Shown: piece by piece, positions 1 to 8,296 of the stretch
Layout: each line of letters begins with the position of its first letter
Numbering within the stretch: the first letter of the stretch is position 1
Assembly: GCA_002342205.1 (NCBI GenBank)
Contig: DDPN01000035.1
Coordinates: 9,375-27,476, forward strand
Reading direction: 5' to 3'
Origin: Chitinophagaceae bacterium UBA2467
GTDB taxonomy: Bacteria > Bacteroidota > Bacteroidia > Chitinophagales > Chitinophagaceae
Length of the DNA: 18,102 bases
Position numbers and translations under genes: made by a program
The notes under the pieces: model-generated
Seen by the model: only the letters and a program-made list of their open reading frames with translations
The model's database searches: none
What the model was told of the DNA's origin: nothing

Positions 1-590
1 ACCGATTCGCCCACTCCGATTGTTAGTATCGTGTGGTGTAAAACAACAGGTGTAGAAAGCTCTTTTTGCAATAGCGGAAGCACTGAACCCGTCATGATGT
101 CTTTCATCTCTTGTGGAACTCCCGGAAGTGAAATGTAGATTACCTTATTTTTTCTGAATAGCATTCCAGGTGCCGTTCCTATAGGGTTGGGTAAGACGGT
201 ACAATTATCAGGAACATCAGCCTGTTTTTGATTTCGCTCTAATAATGCGCCAGGTCTTTTGTATACTTCGTTAAATAAATACTGAATATGTGCAAGCGTG
301 CCGGGGTCTCTCTGTAACGTTCCTCCGAAATAGTCACATAAAAAAGGCTTCGTAATGTCATCGGCTGTAGGTCCAAGCCCACCCGTTAAAATAATAACCT
401 GTGCATGGCCTGATTCTTGATCTAGCGCAAATCGAATTTCATCCGCTCGGTCTCCTACGGCAATTCTGCGTAAAACTAAAATACCTATTGCGTTTAGTTG
501 TTGGGCTATGAATGCACTATTCGTGTCGATTGTCTGCCCAATTAGTAGTTCGTCTCCAATTGTAATTATGGATGCATAAACTTTATCCAT
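1..590 (-). CDS. cinA: CinA-like protein, N-terminal part (cut by window edge)
   Basis: The gene begins at ATG 590-588 on the minus strand and runs off the left edge, so about 196 N-terminal codons are visible. The translation starts MDKVYASIITIGDELLIGQ and continues with a nucleotide-binding MoCF/MogA-like domain: IGDELLIGQTIDTNSAFIA near residues 11-29, the TGGLGPTADDITK loop near residue 70, then GTAPGM and LPGVPQEM further on. This order is diagnostic of the CinA/YfaY family (competence/damage-inducible protein; some members are NMN deamidases or ADP-ribose pyrophosphatases). The C-terminal NMN-deamidase domain would lie outside the window and cannot be checked. It sits only 5 bases downstream of the DoxX gene, so the two are probably co-transcribed. 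Family assignment is firm; the biochemical activity is not. Confidence 0.93.
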   Translation of the reverse strand, partial: MDKVYASIITIGDELLIGQTIDTNSAFIAQQLNAIGILVLRRIAVGDRADEIRFALDQESGHAQVIILTGGLGPTADDITKPFLCDYFGGTLQRDPGTLAHIQYLFNEVYKRPGALLERNQKQADVPDNCTVLPNPIGTAPGMLFRKNKVIYISLPGVPQEMKDIMTGSVLPLLQKELSTPVVLHHTILTIGVGES

Positions 591-595
591 TCCTA

Positions 596-1003
596 CTAAT
601 TTCCTAGCATTCTGTCCATACTTACTTTTCCAGGGCCTGCAAAAAGGAGTACTAAAAAGCCTGCCAAGTAAAGAGCGGCATGCTCTCCTTCTCCAAAAAT
701 GTCACTATTGTGAATCATAAATAGCGCCACTGCCATGGTTACGATGAGCGGTATAACTACAAGCCTGGTCATGAGTCCGGCAATCAGCAAAACCGCACAG
801 AAAAACTCAGCAAAAATAACCAGTGCTAATGAAGCAGTACTTCCGATATGGAAAGGGTCCGGGAAGTCCTTTACGACGGTCATAAACTTGATTAATTTAT
901 TAAAGCCATGTGGAATGATTAAGCCCCCCATGGCAAGACGCAATAGTAAAAGTGAAAATGAGATACTGTTCTCGGTATAGCGGGTACTAAATAATTTTTT
1001 CAT
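596..1003 (-). CDS. DoxX family integral membrane protein
   Basis: A 135-residue, very hydrophobic protein with about four membrane segments: roughly residues 13-35 (SFSLLLLRLAMGGLIIPHG), 50-75 (ASLALVIFAEFFCAVLLIAG), 78-95 (LVVIPLIVTMAVALFMI) and 108-125 (AALYLAGFLVLLFAG). The early RLAMGGLIIPHGFNKL and the central FAEFFCAVLLIAGLMTR segments are typical of the DoxX/SURF4-like family, inner membrane proteins of poorly defined role. Members have been linked to thiosulfate oxidation and redox homeostasis. I place the start at ATG 1003-1001; an in-frame TTG at 1012 would add three residues. cinA follows at 5 bases. The name is based on membrane pattern and motifs, so the precise function is unknown. 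Confidence 0.82.
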   Translation of the reverse strand: MKKLFSTRYTENSISFSLLLLRLAMGGLIIPHGFNKLIKFMTVVKDFPDPFHIGSTASLALVIFAEFFCAVLLIAGLMTRLVVIPLIVTMAVALFMIHNSDIFGEGEHAALYLAGFLVLLFAGPGKVSMDRMLGN

Positions 1004-1142
1004 GTCATGCAATTTTACTCCACTAACTTAAGATTTTTTTGTTAAAGCCTTCCTAATTACTCACTTATCCACATCTGTTTGCAACCATTGCTTGGGTGAG
1101 GTGAAAATATTTGCAATATTCGCCCGTTATAGGAACTAGATT

Positions 1143-4100
1143 ATGCGGCTACTTCTGCTTATTTCAATCTCTCTTTTTTGTCAATTTGCGTTGTTTGCGC
1201 AACGGACCCGGCAATCCACAGAACAAGACTTGCCTTTATATAGAGCACTTTCCACTTTTCGCCAGGGTAGAATAGAGGAAGGCTGTCAATTACTGGAGCG
1301 TGTTTCATTTCAAGAGCCAAACCTCTCTCTACAAAATCAGGATTTAGAAATACAAGAGTTTCGCTATGCCAAAATTGTTTGTCAATTGCTGAAAGCTGAT
1401 AAAAACGGAGAGATTGATGCGCTTCAGTTTTTAGCAGAAACGAATGTTCAATCGTGGAAAGACAGAATACGTTTTTATTTGGGAAATTTTTATTTCATCC
1501 AACAAAATTGGCCTGCAGCACTAGATCAATACAAGCTTTTATCTGTGGCTAATTTAGCCAATACAGAAATTGCGAAGATGCAATTCAATCAAGGGTATTC
1601 TTATTTTGTATTGAAGCAATATGAGTTTGCTAAGCCGCTTTTAAACAGTATTCGTCAATTACCTGGGACCGCTTATCAGACGGCTGCAACCTATTACTAT
1701 GGGTTAATACTTTTTGGTGAGGGAAAGATGAATGAGGCCATTAGTTGTTTTCAACAAGTAGAAAAGGATTCAAATTTTGGGAAGTTATCAGTTTACTACA
1801 TTAGCCAAATAATGATGGCAAGAGGTGAAGCAGAGCAGGTAATCAGCTATCTCGAAAAAAATGCTTCCTTATTTCAGGATTCCTCTTATCCCTCCACAGA
1901 GCGCAATCAGGTTTTAGGGCATGCCTACTTTGTCACAGCCAACTTTGAAAAAGCTTTACCCTTACTTTCTTTTTATCTATCTGCTGCTTCCGAAACTACC
2001 CGAGTTGATCTTTATGAATTAGCGTTTTCTCAGTTTAAAATGAGAAAATATGCTGAGGCAGTAATGAATTTTAAGAAATTATCTGGCGCGCAGGATACAA
2101 TTGCCGCTTATTCGCTTTTTTATTTGGGTGAGTCTTATGTTGAATTAAAAAATAAGAGAGAAGCTCGCTCTGCCTACTCACTCTGTATGCAGAGCGCAGT
2201 AAAGAAAGATTTACAGGCTGCCGCCCAGCTCAACTTTTCAAAACTTAGCTACGAGCTTGGTTATTTTGATGAGGCAGTGCGCGAATTGGAGTTGTATATT
2301 CGAAATAATCCAGCATCCTCCTCTTTACTTGAGGCGCAAGAGGTGTTGTTTGCATCATTGGCGGCATCTAGTAATTACAAGCGTGCGCTTCAGGTGCTTG
2401 AGCAAATCCAAATACCCTCTACTCAAACTCAACAATTCATACCATCTGTTCGATTTGGTAGAGCGGTTGAGCTTTTTTATGATGGTGATCTCATTGAGGC
2501 AAAAAAACTATTACTTCGAATTATAAATGATAAGTGGGCTGTTTCAATCCAAGGAATTACAAATTTTTGGTTAGGCGAAGTTTGCTATCTCCAAAAGGAC
2601 TACACTGCTGCAATTCTCTATTATAATAAGTATCTTTCTCTGGGAGGAGTGGTGTCAGGCGAAGCATCCCCCATACATGCGTACTATAATCTTGGTTATG
2701 CTTATTTAAATCTGACCCAATACAAACTCGCGCTTAGTAATTTTGAAAAAGTCAAATATGGCAATCAGGCAGGAAACACATCACTTGAATTAGATGCACG
2801 TTTACGCGCAGCGGATTGTCAGCTGCTTTTACGCCAGTACAAAAATGCGAAGCAGTTATACCAAGGCTTTGTAGATATGGATGCGCCTGCAGCCCCCTAT
2901 GCATTCTTTCAGATTGCATCAATTGAAGGAATCGATAACGTCAATGATAAAATCAGGCTATTAAAAGAGCTGATTGTTCGTTATCCCCAGTCGCCCTATG
3001 TGTTGAAATCAAGAATGAGCTTAGCTGATGCGTATATGGAAGGAGAAAAATTTCGTGATGCACTTCCGGTCTTAGAAGATTTGCTCCAAAATGCGAGTGC
3101 AGCTGAACAACCTGATCTTTTGTTTAAAACCGCTGTTGTTTATTACAATCTTGATGAGAATGAAAAGGCTTTATCGTATTACCAGCGTCTTTTTGAACAA
3201 TACCCTAATTCTGCTGAAGCTGCAGATGCATTGGAAGAGTTAAAGGCAGTGTATGTTGATTTGGGTAGAGCTACTGAATATACTACTTACTTAAAAAAGA
3301 GAGGAATATCCGTTTCTGTAAATCTGGAGGATTCATTACAATACTTGGTGGCCGAACAGCAATTTGACGCAAAAGATTATACGCGTGCCATCCCTTCTCT
3401 TCAGCAATATCTCAATCAGTTTCCGCAGGGTAAATATTTTCCCGATGCACAGTTTAGGCTGGCAACTTGTTATTATTTGAGAAAAGAATGGGAGCAGGCA
3501 ATAGTACCATTGGAAGAGCTATTAAGTGCCAATCAGAGTAAGTATCAGTTTGAAGCTAACTTTATCCTTGCGCGTATTTATTATTTTGAACTCAAGAAGT
3601 TTGATAAAGCTGCTTATTGGTATGAACAACTTATTCCTTTAACGGTAAAAACAGAAGATCGGCTTGAAATTTTTAGAGCGTTATTGCGTGCAAATTATCA
3701 ACAAAAGAACTGGGCTACTGCTTCTCAATTTGGTGATTCACTTGTCTTATTAAAAGAAAAGAGCAAAGAAGACCAGGCATTAGGGGCTCTTGCAAAAGCA
3801 AAGCAATGCTTTGTTGATAACAAGGAAACAGAGGGACAGCAACTGCTTAATACTATTCCGCTTTTAAATAAGGCTGCACTAGCTGCAGAGGCTCGTTATG
3901 AACTAGCTCTTTCGCATTTTAGACTCCAACAGTGGAAGCTGGCTGAAAAAATGGCTTTTGAAACCATTAATAAGTCCGGATCTTATGAGTGGTGGGTGAC
4001 AAAGTCTTATTTGTTGTTAGGCGATATTTATCTTTCACAAAAAGACTATTTCAATGCCAGGGCCACGTTTCAAAGTGTTTATGAAAATGCCAACGATCCC

Positions 4101-4163
4101 GTATTAAGAAAAGAAGCATTGGAAAAAATTGAGTTAGTTAAAAAAAGTGAAAAAGGTAATTAA
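1143..4163 (+). CDS. Large secreted tetratricopeptide-repeat protein
   Basis: A 1006-residue protein with an N-terminal signal peptide (MRLLLLISISLFCQFALFAQ, likely cut near residue 19-20) and then almost nothing but TPR-like helical hairpins to the C-terminus. Typical units are FNQGYSYFVLKQYEFAKPLL (near residue 150), YYNLGYAYLNLTQYKLALSNF (near 520), FKTAVVYYNLDENEKALSYY (near 665) and FRLATCYYLRKEWEQAIVPL (near 765), with YP or NP hairpin turns (for example EQYPNSAEAADAL). No enzyme domain is visible. Exported solenoids of this size usually act as periplasmic or outer membrane scaffolds (BamD/CpoB-like folds). The gene for an outer membrane barrel follows after 2 bases, suggesting that the two products work together. 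A box one mismatch from TAnnTTTG (AATATTTG, 1106-1113) could be the promoter. The exact function is not known to me. Confidence 0.9.
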   Translation: MRLLLLISISLFCQFALFAQRTRQSTEQDLPLYRALSTFRQGRIEEGCQLLERVSFQEPNLSLQNQDLEIQEFRYAKIVCQLLKADKNGEIDALQFLAETNVQSWKDRIRFYLGNFYFIQQNWPAALDQYKLLSVANLANTEIAKMQFNQGYSYFVLKQYEFAKPLLNSIRQLPGTAYQTAATYYYGLILFGEGKMNEAISCFQQVEKDSNFGKLSVYYISQIMMARGEAEQVISYLEKNASLFQDSSYPSTERNQVLGHAYFVTANFEKALPLLSFYLSAASETTRVDLYELAFSQFKMRKYAEAVMNFKKLSGAQDTIAAYSLFYLGESYVELKNKREARSAYSLCMQSAVKKDLQAAAQLNFSKLSYELGYFDEAVRELELYIRNNPASSSLLEAQEVLFASLAASSNYKRALQVLEQIQIPSTQTQQFIPSVRFGRAVELFYDGDLIEAKKLLLRIINDKWAVSIQGITNFWLGEVCYLQKDYTAAILYYNKYLSLGGVVSGEASPIHAYYNLGYAYLNLTQYKLALSNFEKVKYGNQAGNTSLELDARLRAADCQLLLRQYKNAKQLYQGFVDMDAPAAPYAFFQIASIEGIDNVNDKIRLLKELIVRYPQSPYVLKSRMSLADAYMEGEKFRDALPVLEDLLQNASAAEQPDLLFKTAVVYYNLDENEKALSYYQRLFEQYPNSAEAADALEELKAVYVDLGRATEYTTYLKKRGISVSVNLEDSLQYLVAEQQFDAKDYTRAIPSLQQYLNQFPQGKYFPDAQFRLATCYYLRKEWEQAIVPLEELLSANQSKYQFEANFILARIYYFELKKFDKAAYWYEQLIPLTVKTEDRLEIFRALLRANYQQKNWATASQFGDSLVLLKEKSKEDQALGALAKAKQCFVDNKETEGQQLLNTIPLLNKAALAAEARYELALSHFRLQQWKLAEKMAFETINKSGSYEWWVTKSYLLLGDIYLSQKDYFNARATFQSVYENANDPVLRKEALEKIELVKKSEKGN

Positions 4164-4165
4164 TA

Positions 4166-5836
4166 ATGCCAACCAATAATTCTACTATATCGATAGCTAT
4201 TCTCCGCTTGTGTTGCTGGCTGATTGTTTCTTTTTTGTTCTTAAAGCCTTTAAGTGCGCAGGTTAAAAGTGTCGATATTGTTTCTGCGTATCGCCCTCAG
4301 GTTGCAACAAGTTCTAAATTTCAATTTTTGCCTAATCTGCCAATTGCTGACTCAAGTCGAATAGCTCTTTCTTACGCTACTTCCTCAAAACTATTTTTTC
4401 CTCCTTTTCAACTATCACCTTTGCGTCCTCTTGCATTGCCAATCAAAGCTGATTCTCCATTTGCTGATAAGCTGTACGCAAAAATTGGATATGGTAATTT
4501 AAAATCTCCATTCGCTCAACTTTACTTTAGTAAAGGAGAGGGTACAAATAAAGGCTTTTCTGCTTCGGCAATCTATCAACGTGCCACAGGCAAGCTTCCT
4601 TATCAAAAATTTGGGCAATCAGAAATTGCTCTCCATGGTTTTAATAAAAATCTATCAAAAAATTTAAGTGTTGATGCAGGAGTTCGTTACAATTTAGATC
4701 AGGTGAATCGTTATGGCTTTCGCACACCCATTGTATTGCCAATTTCTAAAGATGATAGTCAAAATTATTCAGCAGTCTCATTTCAAACTGGGGTAAAAAC
4801 AATCAATCCAACTAGCTACGGTATAACCGTTGGATCGCAAGTGGAGGCTGGTTATTTTTCTGATCAAACTGGGAACAGCGAAAAATCTATCCGACTGACA
4901 GTGCCGTTTACTAAAAATCTCAATGAAAGCTGGCGAGTGTCTGCACTTGTTGATGCGCATTTAATTACTATTGGATTAAAGAATGGAGCCTCTATTGCTA
5001 ACAATGTTGCAGCCTCTCGTTTGTTGGTTTCTCATTGGGGTAGACAGTTTAGTTTACAAGGTGGACTAAGTCCAGTTTGGGATCGATCTGGTTTTACATT
5101 GTTGCCCATTATAAATGGGGCCTTTAAAGTAGATAGCACACGGCTGATTATTCAATGGGGCTGGGAGGGTAATAACCAGATAAATAGTTATCAAGGACTT
5201 TTTCGGACAAACAATTGGATTCAAGTTCCTAGTTCGATATATAACACACGTTCATGGCAGGCATATGCAGGAATTAAAGGAGCCTCCTCCTCTCATATTT
5301 CCTACTCCGTAAGGGGTGGATGGTTTAAAATAAAGGACGTTCCGCTTTTCATTAATGATACTTCTTCGCTTACGAAAGGAAACTCTTTTTTAGTAGTTTT
5401 TGAACCTCGTTTACAGCAAATTCAACTATCTGGTGAAGTTGGTTACCAGGTTGCAGATAGAATGGCTGTACGCGCCAGTTTTCAATTTAATCAGTTCTCG
5501 GCATTGAAAAATCAAGCGCGTGCATGGGGACTTTTGCCTTTAGAACTCAAACTAACCAGCCGTATTGAGGTATTGAAGGACCTTTACCTGGATCTAGCTG
5601 CTTACACATGGCGAGGAGCATCTTATTTACAAAAGGGGGGAGGGATTGCCAGAAGTCAGGGTGCTTTTGATGTAAACACAAGTCTTGAATTTAAACTTAA
5701 TCAGTCTTGGCGTTTATGGGGTCAGTTCAACAACTTATTTAATCAGTCCTATCAGCGTTGGAATCAATATCCAGTCTATGGTTTTAATTTCTTAATGGGT
5801 GTCGTATTTTCGCCTCAGTTAAAAATGCACCATTGA
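4166..5836 (+). CDS. Outer membrane beta-barrel protein, TonB-receptor-like without plug
   Basis: A 556-residue protein with a signal peptide (hydrophobic residues about 10-28, cleavage after LSA at residue 31). The mature start, VKSVDIVSAYRPQVATSSK, followed by a short proline-rich stretch (residues about 50-95), leads into KLYAKIGYGNLKSPFAQLYF, and from there alternating amphipathic strands run to the end. The C-terminus (NLFNQSYQRWNQYPVYGFNF then LMGVVF) resembles the last strands of TonB-dependent receptors. At this length there is no room for the usual plug domain plus a 22-strand barrel, and no plug motif is seen. Homologues are often loosely annotated as TonB-dependent receptor. The start is 2 bases after the TPR gene stop, and the stop overlaps the next gene. 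I infer an envelope complex with the TPR protein; the substrate is unknown. Confidence 0.82.
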   Translation: MPTNNSTISIAILRLCCWLIVSFLFLKPLSAQVKSVDIVSAYRPQVATSSKFQFLPNLPIADSSRIALSYATSSKLFFPPFQLSPLRPLALPIKADSPFADKLYAKIGYGNLKSPFAQLYFSKGEGTNKGFSASAIYQRATGKLPYQKFGQSEIALHGFNKNLSKNLSVDAGVRYNLDQVNRYGFRTPIVLPISKDDSQNYSAVSFQTGVKTINPTSYGITVGSQVEAGYFSDQTGNSEKSIRLTVPFTKNLNESWRVSALVDAHLITIGLKNGASIANNVAASRLLVSHWGRQFSLQGGLSPVWDRSGFTLLPIINGAFKVDSTRLIIQWGWEGNNQINSYQGLFRTNNWIQVPSSIYNTRSWQAYAGIKGASSSHISYSVRGGWFKIKDVPLFINDTSSLTKGNSFLVVFEPRLQQIQLSGEVGYQVADRMAVRASFQFNQFSALKNQARAWGLLPLELKLTSRIEVLKDLYLDLAAYTWRGASYLQKGGGIARSQGAFDVNTSLEFKLNQSWRLWGQFNNLFNQSYQRWNQYPVYGFNFLMGVVFSPQLKMHH

Positions 5837-6471
5837 TTCCTTTTTTTATTGAATACCTCGCATTTTCTGGAGAATTGCCTCTGCAAGGCCTAGGGTATTT
5901 GCGTGTTAGAAGAGTATCTGCAAAGTTAGATATCACTACAAGATTGCTTACGCCGCCTAGTCAAGAGGTTTTTTTTGAAGCATCAGAATTAGTGAATACT
6001 GATGCATTTTTTTCTTGGCTCAAACTTCGCAGGTCAGCGGCTTCACCAAATGACGAATCTGCTTATCTCCAAATTGTAAAAGAGTTGAATAAGGTGAGTG
6101 GCAATGCGTCAATTGAATGGAAGGGTATAGGGGTGTGGAGAGTAGGTAGTGATCAGAAAATTATTTTTGAACCTGGAATTATAAAAAATCAACTGAAAGC
6201 ATTAGTTGCAGAAAAGATAATTCGAAGTGAAGCGGTTCACTCTATTCAGGTGGGAGAATTAGAATCTGATTCGGCGGAGATGTCTAAAAGGTTATCTCAA
6301 AAAACTAAAAGAGTTGTTCCGCTGAATTGGCTGGGAATTTTATTACTGATAGCAGTAGTAACAATCGTGGGCTGGGTTTTATTGACGGGACGCGTTCAAC
6401 CAAACTCCATTTCTAACCCAGGAAAGATTTCTCCAAAAGATGGATCTTCCTTGCAATATCGCTCCTTGTGA
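5833..6471 (+). CDS. HU-CCDC81-like domain protein with one membrane segment
   Basis: A 212-residue protein starting with TTG at 5833, which shares bases with the TGA stop of the barrel gene; the frame is closed upstream at 5785, and no ATG fits. Residues about 4-115 look like the two tandem HU/IHF-like domains of the bacterial CCDC81 family: EYLAFSGELPLQGLGYLRV, then LLTPPSQEVFFE, then SIEWKGIGVWRV and KIIFEPG. A basic linker (KRLSQKTKRVVP) precedes one transmembrane helix at about 165-185, and only 25 polar residues follow. Bacteroidota relatives usually carry a C-terminal peptidoglycan-binding SPOR domain, which is missing here. I infer a cytoplasmic HU part anchored in the inner membrane. 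DNA binding is suggested by the fold only. The family call rests on pattern resemblance without a profile search. Confidence 0.68.
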   Translation: MIPFFIEYLAFSGELPLQGLGYLRVRRVSAKLDITTRLLTPPSQEVFFEASELVNTDAFFSWLKLRRSAASPNDESAYLQIVKELNKVSGNASIEWKGIGVWRVGSDQKIIFEPGIIKNQLKALVAEKIIRSEAVHSIQVGELESDSAEMSKRLSQKTKRVVPLNWLGILLLIAVVTIVGWVLLTGRVQPNSISNPGKISPKDGSSLQYRSL

Positions 6472-7364
6472 CCACAGCTACAACGCATATGACTTGTCCA
6501 GTTTGTGGACTTAAGAACTGGAAATTGATTTTTGAGATTAAAGATTTTTCTATTTCGCAACAGCAGTTTTCACTTGCTGAATGTGAAAATTGCTCGCTTC
6601 GAATCACTGTAGGTGCGCCTGACAAAGAATCAATTGGACCTTATTACAAGTCAGAAGAGTATATCTCTCACACCAACACAAATAAAGGAATAGTCAATCA
6701 GCTTTACCAATGGGTGCGTAAATACATGCTCTCAAAAAAAAGAAAGTTGATCGAAGATGTTTCAGGTAAAAAAGTTGGTGCACTGCTTGACTATGGAAGT
6801 GGTACTGGCGCTTTTGTACGCTACATGCAACAAGCAGGCTGGAACACGACAGGAATTGAGCCAGATGCAGATGCTCGTCAAGTAGCCACTGAGCAATTTC
6901 AAATTAATTTATTAGATGCTAGTGAACTGGAAAGTCTGAATACCGCTCAATTTGATGTCATTACACTCTGGCATGTTTTGGAACATATCCATGATCTGCA
7001 ACGCACGATTCAAAAATTAAAAGACTTACTCAAGCCAGACGGGGTGTTAATTATTGCCGTTCCTAATTATACTTCACTAGATGCTTATCACTACGGACCT
7101 TATTGGGCTGCTTATGATGTTCCCCGACACTTATATCATTTTTCTCCCTATTCGATGGAGCAATTAATGAAGAATAATGGGTTGCGAGTTATGTCTAAAA
7201 AACCACTTTGGTTTGACAGTTTCTATGTCTCCTTACTCAGCACCCGTTATCAATATGGGAATACAAATTACGTCGATGGCTTTTGGCAAGGTCTTCGCTC
7301 AACTCGTAAAACGATGAGCGATGTGGAAAGATGTAGTTCTCTTATTTATGTGGTTACTCAATGA
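6468..7364 (+). CDS. Zinc-ribbon class I SAM-dependent methyltransferase
   Basis: A protein of 298 residues if it starts at GTG 6468, which overlaps the preceding TGA as GTGA; an internal ATG at 6489 would give 291 residues and also keeps the whole domain. The N-terminus carries a zinc ribbon with Cys10/Cys13 (CPVCG) and Cys39/Cys42 (CENC). A Rossmann methyltransferase domain follows: motif I LDYGSGTGAFV (about 107-117), the acidic post-I residue in TTGIEPDADA (about 125-134), and the FDVITLWHVLEHI motif (about 165-177). The ending ERCSSLIYVV is common in the Methyltransf_23-type family. The acceptor substrate cannot be deduced. These proteins often modify cell-surface sugars, lipids or quinone-like molecules. 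It is the last gene of the four-gene cluster and runs 7 bases into the convergent neighbour. Confidence 0.88.
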   Translation: MTTATTHMTCPVCGLKNWKLIFEIKDFSISQQQFSLAECENCSLRITVGAPDKESIGPYYKSEEYISHTNTNKGIVNQLYQWVRKYMLSKKRKLIEDVSGKKVGALLDYGSGTGAFVRYMQQAGWNTTGIEPDADARQVATEQFQINLLDASELESLNTAQFDVITLWHVLEHIHDLQRTIQKLKDLLKPDGVLIIAVPNYTSLDAYHYGPYWAAYDVPRHLYHFSPYSMEQLMKNNGLRVMSKKPLWFDSFYVSLLSTRYQYGNTNYVDGFWQGLRSTRKTMSDVERCSSLIYVVTQ

Positions 7365-8158
7365 CCCAGTGTGATTTCAAATAATTGAGGCCACCATTTC
7401 CCCGTTATAAAAATCTTTTTGCTTTCAGAGTCATAGGCAATACCATTTAACACCTCCGCTCCAGCATAAATCGATTGTGCCTGGGTTAGCAAAGATGTAA
7501 AATCTGCCTTCCCAACTACCTCGCCGGTTGTAGGATTGATTTTTAAAATATACGGGGTAGTGTATTGATTCGCATACACAAATCCTTCTATATACTCCAG
7601 TTCGTTTAGATTATAGCTTGGGCTTCCTTCTTCTGTGACCAATTGACTTTTAATCAAAACCATTCCGTGGGGATTATAGAAATACAATTCTCCGCTTCCA
7701 TTTGTGAGTAGTAGGTCATTTCCATTGTTTGTTAGTCCCCAACCTTCTTTGTCTATTGTATATTCTTTAATTTTTTTGAAATCAAGCGTATAGCAAAAAA
7801 CTTTTTTCTCTCGCCAGGTTAACTGGTAAATTGTATCTCTTAAAATGGTAACCCCCTCCCCAAAAAAAGTTTCATTAAGTTGAATAGAACGAAGGGCTTT
7901 TCCCGTTTTCAACTCTATTTCCATCAGCTTAGAGCTTCCATATTGGCCAGTACCTTCAAATAGACGACCCTTGTAAATCTGTAGCCCCTGCGTGTAAGAA
8001 CTGGTATCATGCGGGTAAGTTGCTACCACTGAAAAGTTTAAGGGACATAGTTTTTTGGGACTATTCTCCTCTTGTGAGGAGGTATTGCCTGTTTGCTGAC
8101 AACCAAGAATCGTTAAAAAAAAGGGGAGGGCTAGGAGGGATAGACCAGTCTTATTCAT
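7358..8158 (-). CDS. Glutaminyl-peptide cyclotransferase, lipoprotein
   Basis: A 266-residue protein of the plant/bacterial-type glutamine cyclotransferase family (a five-bladed beta-propeller), which turns N-terminal glutamine of exported peptides or proteins into pyroglutamate. The N-terminus is a lipoprotein signal ending in the lipobox ILGC with Cys20, so the enzyme should be lipid-anchored in the periplasm or outer membrane. Family signatures are YTQGLQIYKGRLFEGTGQYG (about 51-70), NLNELEYIEGFVYANQY (about 183-199), LNGIAYD and TGKWWPQLFEI at the end. Many Bacteroidota exported proteins begin with Gln after signal cleavage, which gives a plausible substrate pool; both the TPR and barrel proteins here have Gln near the predicted cleavage site. 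It is a single gene, tail-to-tail with the methyltransferase gene, overlapping 7 bases with no terminator between them. Confidence 0.92.
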   Translation of the reverse strand: MNKTGLSLLALPFFLTILGCQQTGNTSSQEENSPKKLCPLNFSVVATYPHDTSSYTQGLQIYKGRLFEGTGQYGSSKLMEIELKTGKALRSIQLNETFFGEGVTILRDTIYQLTWREKKVFCYTLDFKKIKEYTIDKEGWGLTNNGNDLLLTNGSGELYFYNPHGMVLIKSQLVTEEGSPSYNLNELEYIEGFVYANQYTTPYILKINPTTGEVVGKADFTSLLTQAQSIYAGAEVLNGIAYDSESKKIFITGKWWPQLFEITLGH

Positions 8159-8187
8159 GCATCTAAATTAACCTCAATGCATCTAAA
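8157..8187. repeat. 11-bp direct repeat at the cyclotransferase start, with an interleaved inverted repeat
   Basis: ATGCATCTAAA occurs at 8157-8167 and again at 8177-8187, a 20-base period. The first copy overlaps the start codon of the cyclotransferase gene on the minus strand. The second copy sits inside an imperfect inverted repeat, CCTCA (8172-8176) facing TGAGG (8189-8193), which extends to ATTAACCTCA against TGAGGATTAAT with one extra base. The arrangement could be a regulatory site, a leader hairpin or a small tandem duplication. No function is proven. Confidence 0.5.
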
Positions 8188-8296
8188 CTGAGGATTAATC
8201 CTAAAAAAATAATGAGAGGTGCAGCATTTTAACAGATAGTGATGTCTTTACTTTATTGTTGGGTTTACAGGTCGCAACCTCAATCATGCTTATGTG

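Noticed and set aside
1143..4163. Possible internal tandem duplication in the TPR gene
   Set aside because: The repeated segments are divergent TPR units of the usual helical pattern, without long identical DNA stretches.
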